From: Phalacrocorax aristotelis
Taxonomy: Eukaryota > Chordata > Aves > Suliformes > Phalacrocoracidae
Length of the DNA: 64,000 bases
NCBI RefSeq assembly: GCF_949628215.1
Contig: NC_134279.1
Span: 82,081,330-82,145,329 of the forward strand
Direction: 5' to 3'
Shown: positions 13,501-25,500 of the stretch, piece by piece
Position numbering within the stretch: the stretch's first letter is position 1
How the letters are laid out: every line of letters starts with the position of its first letter
The notes under the pieces: model-generated
Told to the model about the DNA's origin: nothing
Seen by the model: the letters and a program-made list of their open reading frames with translations, nothing else
Databases searched by the model: none
Position numbers and translations under genes: made by a program

Positions 13501-16500
13501 TACTCAACACGTATGAATTTAAAGAATCACTGGTATGAAACCCTGCATTTCTGCACCGTTCGCTCCTGATCTGTACCTCTAGTCCTGGGCACCGTGAGAT
13601 GAGCAGCCTCCGTGGTCTCGCATCGTCCCTGCTGTTTGTCTCCTCCTCACCACTGTTGATTTTTTATTTTACTGTCAGGCTCTCTTAGTGTCTGGTTGCA
13701 CCAACACCTTCAGGCATTGTTTCAACACTTCCCATTCTGCAATTGCTTTAACTTGGGATTATTTTTTTTTATGGAAGGAGTTTTCCTACTGTTAGTGGAG
13801 AAAAAAAATCAAATGGAGGTCGTGCAGGTTCTCGCAGGTTGTGGTTACTTAAGTATTAAAGGCCAGTCGTGTGTTCCAATACACGCTTCTTGATGTGTTT
13901 TTATGGCAAGCCTGTCAAACATTTTGCCATTAAGATCCTCCTCAGACCTAAGTGATTTAAAGTATTCCCAGGTTGTCCTGTTAATTGTGTGACCTAGAAA
14001 CCAAAGGTTTGCTTGGAAGAGTATTGAGGTTCATTACTTTAAATCTCAGAAAGCCAGTCATGAGGAGTGAAGGTAAGCCCCGTTCTGGGGTATCTTGATG
14101 TTAAGTGCTGCTGATTTCTAATGACACGCTCAATGTCTTGGCTAGGGAAATGCCACAGTTTCTCCCTTACAACATAATAAAATCTTTTAATTAAAATTTT
14201 GACACACCAAATAAATATCAAAGGATATATACATGCACAGGTTAAATATGCACAGTGCGTGCCTTGGGGGAAAGAGTGACATTCTGGTTACAGAACAATT
14301 CTTTCTCAAATTTATTCTTAATTTGGGGGAGAATTGTGTAACATGATTTGTGCTATGCCGGAAGGTGCTGTTAGGAAAAGGAGAGGGAACTCTTGCCTGG
14401 TTGAGGAGAGAAGGCTGAGGGGGGATCTCATCAATGCCTATAAATACCTGAAGGGTGGGTGTCAGGAGGATGGGGCCGGGCTCTTTTCAGCGGTGCCCAA
14501 CGCCAGGCCAAGGGGCAACGGGCACAAGCTGGAACACGGGAAGCTCCACCTGAACAGGAGGACAAACCCCTTCCCTGTGCGGGTGCCAGAGCAGGGGCAC
14601 AGGCTGCCCAGAGAGGCTGTGGGGTCCCTTCCCTGGAGACATTCACCCCCCGCCTGGACGCGGCCCTGTGCCCCTGCTCTGGGGGTGCCTGCTCCAGCAG
14701 GGGTGGGACGGGATGAGCTCCAGAGGGCCCTTCCAACCCCCCAGTCTGGGATCCTGTGAAAAGGAAAAGGAAGCTGCTGTTGTCCCTCAGACTTTTGCTG
14801 CTTTGGTTGTAGCTGGGACCTTCAGTTTTACCTGCTGAGAGTCAGCTGGCTTTGGGACAACCCCGAAAGCGATGGCTTTCACAGAATCACAGAATTTTCT
14901 CATATTTAAGAGGAACTTCCAACTCTCCTTGGCCAGTTCAGGAAACGAAGGCAGTACCATTGCTGTCAGAATTGCTTTTCACAGTGCTTTGTCGTAGCAC
15001 AGCTCTGCCTTCGCAGCGCTGCTCGGGGTTTTATTTCTTGAAGCTACTATTGACTTCAGCAGGAGTCACGTTGCCGAATTGCACGTTTCCTGTAGTAAAC
15101 TGAACTTCCTTCAAAGAGCTAATAGCTTTTAGTTCGTAAGTCTCTTGGACATCTTCATCAGGACAGCTTGTTCTTTGATTTTATAGCCATTAAACAAAGC
15201 ACTTTATGATAGCTGAAGGGGACAATTGCAGGAACAACAACCCAGCAATCTGTTTCACACTTGCTTTAGTCTGCAATCTGCTGGCGTGCTTTAAATATTC
15301 GAAAACTCCTCGCGTTCTTTACCCAAGTGTGAGTTACACACAAGTTTGCTTGCAAATGCTGCATACAGCCCTGTTTGTGTCAATTTGTTGGGTTTGGGGT
15401 TTTTTTTTGCTCTGTGACAGTATCTACAATCTGCTCTGAAATGCCTTTTTTTTTTCTTATATACCCCCCCAAGCTTAGTTGAGTTGATCCCGTCGTGCCT
15501 CCCTGCCACCTTGCCTGAACCCCAAGCTTACAGAGACAGTCTCCCAGTTTTCTACACACACACAAAAAAAAAAAAACTAAACCCAAAAAAACCCCAAAAT
15601 AAAAGATGGCTTGGCAAAGAAAAGACCATAGAAGGTTTATGAGTTCAAGAAAATTGAGATGTAATTGCTTTTGCCCCAGCGAGTTGCATGCTGGATAGCA
15701 GCATCTTCCTTCTGCCTGCGTGCTGGCTCCTCTTCTGCTGTGCTGGGCGTGGACAGGACATCTTCCCTGGGTTATTTGGAGCGCGATGTGTTTTGTGGTG
15801 TTTTCTTTAGTGCTTTCTTAGTGCTGTGAACGATCAGTTAGGGCTTGGAGTGTCCAATTGCCCAGAATTAATGGAGAAATGCAGGTGGTGATGGTGGGAA
15901 GTATAGAGGGCATTCGGTAGTGGCTCAATCTTGCTTAAAAACTGAGTATAACTAGTATTTCTGCAGCTAAGTGGTAATGCTAAAAGCGTAAAGCTGCATA
16001 CAACAAGTGGTTGTAGGCAGTTGCTGCACTTAAGGGTAAGACTGCTGGTTTTTTACACGCTCTACAAAGTTTATGCCTCTTCCCTTATTAAACAGGGGCA
16101 CCAAGTCACATCAGACCCATTCCTTCTGGGAATTAGGGCTATGGCTTCTGCATCCCCATATAGGTTGGGTAGCTCGCTGTTAGTGTTAGAGATTAGCCAC
16201 TGAAACAAAAAAGAAGCGTGTCCACAGCTCAGCTAAAACAGAAATGCTGTTTCCAGCCCAGCCGTATAGGAAATGTATTTTTGTGTGTGTGTGTGTGTGT
16301 GTGTGTTAAAAATAGGGAGCTGCATTGTAATGCTTGAAAGTGCTTAAGACTACAGTAAAAAGATGTCTTGTGTCATGAAGGCTTGCAGAGATTTACCGGG
16401 GAAAAGGTATTCTATTTTAATAAAACATATTGCGATGAGGACACGCTTGCCATTTGATACATTTGCTGCATTCAGAAAGGAAACAAACAATAAAAAAAGA

Positions 16501-19500
16501 TGATTATTCAATAGACACCTGACAGCATTTTGCTAGCGCTGTTATAAAAAAATATCAAATTCTTTCTTACAGTAGTTACATGCTGCTGCCAGTTTAATTT
16601 TAAAATGGTTCCCACAAATCCTATGGCGTCCTGTCATGTCCCAGAGGGGTGATAACAAACATCTAGAGTATCGCAGCTTAAGAAGTAAAGAACTGCTTTA
16701 TGGAGACTTAAGCAGATGCGTTTTCCCTCACGAACGAGTGAGGCTAAGGCTGTGCGCGTAGCTTCACTCGCAGTAACCTGTTAAGTTGGAGTAATGTGAA
16801 TATTTACAATTATCTGTCTGTACCCTTAAGCCCGTTAAAACAGCAGGAGGTTATTTTTCCACGTTCATTGATATCCCTTCGTATTGGGTGAAAACTCTCA
16901 GATGCATGTTTTTTTCGTCTTTGTGTTGGAACAATATAATAATAATATTTTTCTGTTTATTAAATTAGCAACTACTCCGTGAGATGCAACAGATGGCAAG
17001 TCGCCCCTTCGCCTCCATCAACGTTGCCTTAGAAACAGACGAAGAGCCGCCAGATCTCATTGGGGGAAGCATAAAGGTGAGAGCTGGTGCTTTAGGATGG
17101 TGCTTACCATGATTAATAGTGGATGCTCGTTTTAAACTGTGGTTAACGCGATAATCCCAAATCCTCTATTTGTTATATACCTGCAAGAAACCGTAAGCCC
17201 GTGAGGCCCAACAGATAGTGGTTTTATTTGCTTTTATCCCTTCAGGTATGCACGTACGACTTTTGGGCTGGTTTAGATGGAAATTATGCTGGTTGTAGGG
17301 TATGAGATTTTGTGTTTGCACTGTTAGTGTTTGTGCCCTGTAACAGAGGAGAACGCAGCTTTACACAGTAGAACATTTGGCTAGAAATAGCTATAGGTGC
17401 TGCAAACAGAAGCCGTTTTTCTGCAAAACCTCAAAGCCAACAGGAATATAATCATATGTATGTACTGTGATAGTGTTAACATATTTCTGATTATAAATGT
17501 ATGTTCAAAGACATCCTGTGATGTGCAAATAGGTGTGTGGAGGAATCTGTCTTACACCAGGCTGGCGCGTTCTCAGACACAACATGTTGTATTTTTAGGA
17601 AAAGCGTATTTAAAAGGATACTCGTGAATTAAAAGATCTTTTTAACGTGGTGCTTTGAACAGCAGACTTGTATACAAAAAGGGAAAATCAAGAACCTGAG
17701 AACGCTGATTACTTTTGTTTCCTGTCTAAGGTAGCTGTTTTGTTTTATTTAGACTTCACCTTTTTGGAAGTCTTCCTCATTAGTCCAGGCACAAAGTTTC
17801 TCACCTTCTCTTACGGTGAGAAGAGAGCAAGTTCTGCTTTTCAATAAAAAAGTGTGTCTTTTAATTATTGTAGAACACATGAAAACAATCTGACCCAAGA
17901 AGTTCTGTTTGGTGAGTAATATTTAAGTCTTGGCCTTAGTATCAGGATATGCCACAGTTACGGTTGCCTTTTTAGCCTTAGCTAGTCCTTACTTATCTGT
18001 GCATATGGTCTTTTGTAACACCTTTTTCACCTGATTGGTGTCCTGCAGCATCTTCACAGAATCACAGAATGCCAGGTTGGAAGGGACCTCAGGGATCATC
18101 TAGTCCAACCTTTCTGGGAAGAGCACAGTCTAGACAAGATGGCCCAGCACCCTGTCCAGGCGACTCTTGAAGGTGCCCAACGTGGCCGAGCCAACCCCTT
18201 CCCTGGGGAGATTATTCCAGTGGTGACTGTCCTCAACGTGAAAAACTTCCCTCTCATGTCCAATCGGAATCTCCCCAAGAGCAACTTGTGTCCATCCCCC
18301 TTGTCCTCTCCATGGGACTCCATGTAAAAAGGGAGTCTCCGTCTTCTTTGTAGCTGCCCCTTAAGTCCTGGTACATGGGGATGAGATCCCCTCTGAGCCT
18401 CCTCTTCTCAAGGCTGAACAAACCCAGTTCTCCCAGCCTATCCTCGTATGGCAGCTTCCCAGTCCTTTGATCATCTTGGTGGCCCCTCTCTGGGCCCCTT
18501 CCAGCCTGTCCACATCCTTTTTGTACAGCGGGGACCAGAACTGCACACAGCGCTCCAGGTGTGGCCTGACAAGCGCTGAGTAGAGCGGGATAACGACTTC
18601 TTTATCTCTGCTGGTGATGCCCTTTTTGATGCAACCCAGCACCCTGTTGGCCTTCTTGGCCGCAGCAGCCACTGTTCGCTCATGTTGAGCTTTCTGTCCG
18701 CCAGGACCCCCAGGTCCCTTTCCATAGAGTTGCTCTCCAGCCAGGTGGATCCCAGTCTGTGCTGCACTCCTGGATTATGTTTTCCCAGGTGCATGACCTT
18801 ACACTCGTCCTTGTTGCACTTCATAAGGTTCTTGCTGGCCCACTCCTCCAGCCTATCCAGATCTCCCTGTAGAGCAGCTCTCCCTTCTGGAGTGTCTCCT
18901 TCCCCACTCAACTTGGTGTCATCAGCAAACTTCATCAGGCTACACTTGATCCCATTATCCAGGTCACTTATAAAGATGTTGAATAACATTGGGCCCAATA
19001 TTGATCCCTGGGGGACTCCACTTGTGACAGGTTGCCACTTGGAAAAGGAGCTATTTACCACCCCCCTTTGGGTGCGGCCTGCCAGCCAGTTCCCCGCCCA
19101 CTGCACAGACCCCTTGTCTAGGCCATAACGCATCAATTTCTCCAGCAGGAGACTGTGGGGGACTGTATCAAAGGCCTTGGAGAAGTCCAGGTAGACAATG
19201 TCCACCGCCCGCCCCATGTCAACCATGTCAATCTTCTGGGTGGACACTGCATAGAAGAAGCTTTTCAATATATTGTCTTAGTTTCATCATTTATTCTGGT
19301 TATTTACTGTGCTCCGCCCAAACCTTTAGTCCCAGGCTTGAATGATTCCTGTGATTGCCCTGCGTTTGAGTGCTTCATGAATCAATCATGACCTTTCTCC
19401 GAAGTCAGGGATTATTGTCCCTGTTCTGCAGAGATGAACCTTGGAGCGTAGTGAAAATAAAGTAAAATTTTCAAAGGTAATTTGAGGTAATTGAGTGACA

Positions 19501-22500
19501 GGGCAGCTAAGCTGACCTGTCTCTGGGACCTCTCCTTGGAGGCTCTGGGTGGTTCTGCTCCCCACTGCCTTTCGTCTGACTCCGGATCATTCGGTTTTTC
19601 TGAGTTTTTATTTCTATGCTTCTGTTACAAGCATGGTAGGCACTGGAAGTCATTAGCTGCTAATGGCTCACCAAGACTTCGAAACACATGCTTGTAAAAT
19701 TGGATTGTCACTCAACAAATTATAATGAGCCTTTTTTTCATCACTTCATCGAAGAAGCCGTGGGATGTGTATGGGTGTTCCCGTCAGGCTGGAGGTGGGT
19801 TTTTGAGGCTGTAGCCTGACGGCTGGTGGTTTTGGGTTGCTGTCTGTCTGGGGGTGGTTCCCCTCCTCTCTTCCCATTCTCTGGAAACAAGCTAACTAAA
19901 GGCCACCTCTCCTGTAGGATCAGGCCAGAACAAAGTGTCCCAGACCTTTTAATCCCTTTGACAAGTTTGTCTATGCTCACAAGCTACAGAGAAGATAGTA
20001 AACTTTGGATGGATCGCTTACGTTCTGCTCAGTGTGTTGTGTCTTCTCTTGTTCAGCTGGCAGTGCTTCCACCTTTTCATTTGGGCGTTGTCGTTCGCTT
20101 GCCCCTCCGTACCTCTCTGCTCTCTGTTTTCTTCTCACTTTCTTCTTTGATTACGGGGATGTTGAACTCTTCTCTTCTGAATGGCTTCCGTAGACAGTGC
20201 CACAGACAGGCTTTCGTCTTTCTCTCGCTTGCAGCCAAGCCTCCTTGATTTCCCATGTCAGCCATCATCTTCCCTGTCTCACTTGCCCAGCCTCCTTGGG
20301 TTACTCAAGAACGGGTGGAGAAGCCGGTTTTAATTGTAAGTGGGACTGTGGGCAGATGTCCTTTCTCAGGGCCAGGAAACTGCTAATGGCCCTCAGTGCT
20401 GATAACTCATACGAATGTTTCTTAGTCTGCTTCAAGCATAAATGAGATGATCTGATTCAAGCAAACAGCACAAACCTTGTACAGCAGCCTGAAGCCAAGT
20501 AGGGAACGTGGACCTGGACGGCTGTGCCAGCAGGTAACTTCATCTGCTGGAAGATCTGGGTGCAGAACAAGGATGCTTTTCCATGACAAGGAGAGTCGCT
20601 AAATTTTGGAGGGGTTTATATGGGGTTTTTTAATCATCTTGGAAAATTTGGGTAGAGGATAGAAGTGCATATTGCAGTCTGGAGTTTTTCAGCAAAGACA
20701 AAATCGCGTGGAGAGGGAGGCTCAGGAAGCTTGCGGGTTGTGAGCAATTTGGGGAATGACGCTTCTGAGATAGTCTGGCCTGTTGGATGCTGTGTATAAA
20801 TGGATTTAAATATAAGTGAAAAAGCAGTCTCAGTGTTTATGGGTCAGCTTTGGTTTTTCTCCTCATCCTTTTCGCACCTGCATGGGAAAAAAAATCCTAG
20901 CAGGCGGGAGCTGCAGGAAGTCAGGCTGGGACGATACAGAAACGTGTAATTGCGTTTTCCTTTGTGTTTTGTCTGTTCTTTTAATTATTAGCCAAGAAAA
21001 GAGTGAAATGTTGTTATGTTGTTGGACTGTAAGCCATTCTCCAGTTCCTCTGCCATTCGCCGTGTCCAAATTTGAGAGCCTTCACTTTAATGCAAGAAAC
21101 CCAGACTTGCGTTACCATAAATGCATTGATGTTTTTCTCTCCCCATGTGAATCAAAGGCTTTGGTTAATAACGAGTTTATTTGAGGGTTACAAAGGAGAA
21201 GTGGAAAACGGGATGTCTTGTCTGCAAGAGATTAATTTCCTTTTCCATTGTGCATAGCCAGTTGGCAGCCAGCATCAAGCTAGTTCCATCCTAAGCTAAT
21301 GTTTTCCAGCTGGACAGTATTAGAACCGTGTTTTCAATTAGTATTTTTCCTGGGGTACTTAGAAGTAATAGAAAGTGATTTACCTGCAGGGAAACCGTTC
21401 ATATTACAGTCTGCAGCTAGGCAACACGTAACTAGCTGCTTTGGTTTATTTCCCACTCAGCAAATACCCAGTGGATCACAAATCTACCACTAAATTTGCT
21501 TAGTTATTACAAAATCCATTGGCTTTTCTCTGCAGCTTTTTTGTGCGTTCTCAGGTGCTGCCTATCGCAGTTTTTCTTCTAAGAGTATTTAACGTCCCTG
21601 GGTATCTGGGACTCATCCAAGTGTCTGAACTGGTTTTACTGTAACTCAGGCTTTTTTAGGTCTTGCTACCTAATTAATCTAGGTTTTGTAGTCCTCTGCA
21701 GTGATTTTTAGAAGAGCTTCCCTGAAAGAATTTGAAAAGTTAATAATTTTGGCATTGATTTCCAGGTGACTTGAAGCTGGTAATGGCGCGACGTTAACGC
21801 TTGTAGATTCTTAGGAAAAACACATACACAGCGTAGCAAGGAAACGCTTCGCTTGAGCAAAACACCTAGAGGATCAACAAGAAAATTGTTGCATTAGAAA
21901 AAATTCATCCTTAAGTCAGGAAAAAAATTGTCTTGGAAGCTTTTGGAGGATTTGAAAATCACTCTTGTAAAACAGAGCATTTGCCTAGTAGAGCTGGTCC
22001 GTAGAGCAGCCTTTGCTGTGCTGGGTGCAGGGATCCAACATGCAAAGCCAGTGTTAAGAGGTGATTATTTTTGCATCTGTAATCAACAGGCTGTGCATAT
22101 CTATAGTTTCCTAAACGGCGTGAGAGAAGTATTTGGTGAGGAAAATCCTTGTGAAGTTCATTTAGTGTGTTCTGTACCTTCATGCCGACATGCATTTAAT
22201 TCTGCTGTGTTAGGCTTCTGAGGGCAAAACAGCTTCACTGCAAATCCTTAACCAGGCGTCAGCTCACCAAGCTGGCTGATTTCTTAAAAATAGCAGAAAA
22301 ATTGATGGAAAATAGCATCTTACTCTAGTAATTAGTTTGCTTTGTTATGGAAGAAAGTGCTGTTGAGTGGTTTAAAGACTGCCAGAAGGTCCCATCTGTT
22401 CATGAAGTACAGAGATGACGTGGTGGGCTGATTTAGGAGTGGGCAAGGGATACCACAGATTTATATGTTCCGTCTACATGTATTTCGCATCTGAGTGGTG

Positions 22501-25500
22501 CCCTTGTTAAATTCCTTTTTACATTGCAATGAAGTTGCAAGCATCAGTAATGAGCAGAGAAGTGAGTAGCTAGAAGTCCTGTGCCAGAGGGTGATGGGCT
22601 TGGGGACGCTGCAGGGGTACCACTGCCCTGAGGAATGATGTGAAATGAAGCATCGTCCAGCTCCAGCACTTCTAGAGGGCGACTTCATCTAAATTTTCAC
22701 GCGTAGCTCTATGCTGGGCTGTTCCATGCAGTGAGAGAAGTGAAGAACCACTAAGGGCCAGGGAACTGATGGTTTTTATGGCTGTTACCCTGTTCTGGTT
22801 GTCACCCTTGGTGGCTCATTTCCTCCTTAGTTCACATGGTATTGCCCCATTATTAGTCCATCAAATTTCTATGGTATTGCCCCATTATTAGTCCATCAAA
22901 TTTGCTGATGGACCAGCTTCTGTGACCCCCTCCCAACCCACTTCACTTGAAATGAGCCAGGTTAGCATCAGCACAGCGAGCACGACGTCTCCCATGTCGC
23001 CATACCGTCAAGCTGAGATGGGGTTCTCATGCAAGCAGGCAGATTTGGAAGGATGGCAGGATTGAGCGGTGATATATTAAAGTAGTCTTAAGCAGAAAAG
23101 GCCTGGCTATCGAGGTGCATTGGGGTGGGACAGGTAGGTTAGGGTTTTTCCCAAGGGTGGTGTAAATAAGCTGAAAGGGAAAGTCATTCATTATCCTTAG
23201 AAGGATAATAGTTGGAAGAAGGGGATGAAATTGAGGGGGGAAAACATAAACTGAATAATCGTAATCTGATGTGGCAGTTGCTGGAGACGTTTCACGCGCA
23301 GCCTTCAAGGCCAGAGCGGCTGGTTTTATTTCGCCTGACCTATCTAAGGCAGGCTGCTCAGGCTTGTTAGCTTGCCTTTTGAAATGCAATTTGATTTCTA
23401 ATGTATTATTTCTGGGGTTTCTAGCATTTGCTCGTTCTAGGAGCTTTTCCCTGCATTAAAGCTAAGGCGTTCAAAGCATGTCAGTGTGTAGCTCTCCTTG
23501 TCTTTAGCAAAAGCCCTTCCACTCATTAGACCCGGTCCGTGTACACGAGGGGATGGCAGGAGCCCTCCCGTTGCATCAGGGTGACGAGGGACGTACAACA
23601 AGCGACATCCCAGCCTGTACTTTATATTTGGTGTTAATTCTGTTTGTGCTGACTCGCTTTCTAATTCATGGAGAAGCGTATGATCGCCTTTGAAGGAGTG
23701 CCACGCTAGAAGGAGTTGCCAGTGGTAAGAAGGGAGCGTTACCTGGGCAGCCGAGGTGTGTAAAACGGATTAGCTGCACTAGAACTGCATATAGGCTGGC
23801 TGCGATCCCTACTGCGAGAGCAACAACAAAAAGACCTGAGAAAACCTTCACCTAATGAATTATTTCCAGTTAACTAGTGCCCGGTATCTTGTTTTGATTT
23901 CTGTTGCAAAATTCGGGGCTTGCGGGGGAAACTTTTGCCACTTCCATCATATAATATGGAATATAAATATTTGGAAGGGAGCTATCGTGGGAACAACAGA
24001 GACATCTGTTAAGCCTGCCTTGTATTTAGGGAATATTAGGCTGATAATTGAGATTTAACTAGTTTTAGATTGGAACACTGTAAATTTTTCAGCAGGATAG
24101 ACCCTGATTTTAGCTGATAAGGAGGAATGTGCTGAGGGAGAGGAAGGAGCACAAAGCTTCCCACGGGAGAGGGTTTCTCTAAGCTCTTTTTTCCCTCTAG
24201 TGCAAACGAGCGTCTCCTCTGATTGAAGTACTAATAACAGCAGCAGCCTCCCTGGAACATTGTCGGGGACCTATCTGCATGCCTTTATGCCAAGTAGTTG
24301 TCTTGTGTTTGGGGTCTTCATCCAACTGTCCTGTTTCGTTGCTATTTTACTTGCATTTTTTCATATGCAAAACCCAGCCAAGTGGTCAAAAAGAACCAGA
24401 AAACTCCTGCCTCTTCACCCACATAAAGTCAAAATAATTATCCCCTGTTGGCCATACGTATTTTGCCCAGATTTGATACCCATGGCCTTGTCCATCCCAT
24501 CCCCTCCCCGGGATATCAGCAGGGGATTGGAAGAGAAGGGCGAGTGTTGGCTTACGTGAGGGGCAATGCTCAAAGCATGAGATTTTGTCATTTCAGGGTG
24601 ACTGCTTTTGAAATACAAACTCGCCTCGCAAAATCCTTTCCTTCACCGAGAGCTCGTGTCTGTGTTTTGCTGGATTGACAACATGGCCTTTAAAATAGGA
24701 AGCAGTTTTCTGAAATGCAGTGGGAGCAAACTCGGAGCCCCATGAGGCTGGTTTGCGCGTATGCTCCCAGTTATTGGTAACTCGGGATGCTCGGATCTGT
24801 ATTTTCGATTTCAGGCTGTTAACGTTCATCTAAGGCTTTGGATATGGTTTTTATTTAGTTCCTCATGCGCAGGAACCCAGTGTTGGGGCCGAGTTGTGCG
24901 CAATTCGTTCCCCAGCCCCTGTATCGCTTCCAAGGTAGATATCGGGGACAAGGTAAATGTAAATTTTTAATCTAAACTCATTTACTGCAAATTATTGCTG
25001 GAAGTTCATTCATCTCTATCTTGGAGGACATACATATTACCCTGAGAATATGATTTTTAAAACTTAATGCTCTATTTTTTATAGAAAATTGCTTGTAACT
25101 TATTTTACAAATGTTCAGTCAGCTTTTAATGGCACAATTTAAAAACTTGCAAATGGAATTTGACCCTTTTTCTATGGCGTGAAATCATCTGAAGAAGTGG
25201 AATCAAATAATAAAGTTGAACTGTTTCAGTAATGTTCCTCTTCTTTTCCCCCACCATAAGGTTTTTCCTTTATTTTAATTTCCTTACTGGAAATTGAAAA
25301 CCATGTAAGAGTTATTTGATCAAACCATAGAAATATGTTTTCTTGTTAAGGAAAAAAAATTCTCTACAGTATTTTTTTTTTATACAATTTGAAAAGCAAT
25401 ATGCTGGCAGTGTATTACAGCACCTAAATAAAATTGATGCTGTGTTTTTTAAATTACACAGAATATTTATTGTTCTAGCCATTAGTTTTATGTGACACAT

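Larger units (their letters stand above)
1508..16968 (+). other. ATRN: ATRN intron of 15.5 kb
   Basis: It begins with the weak donor gttgaa and ends ttaaattag. It contains CR1 copies at 2237, 5548, 7174, 11816 and 14385, older fragments at 9465 and 14878, and the TG repeat. The stretches between them (3806-5547, 7253-9464, 9601-11815, 12141-14384, 14946-16281) hold only unrecognised sequence without exon-like signals. Confidence 0.85.
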
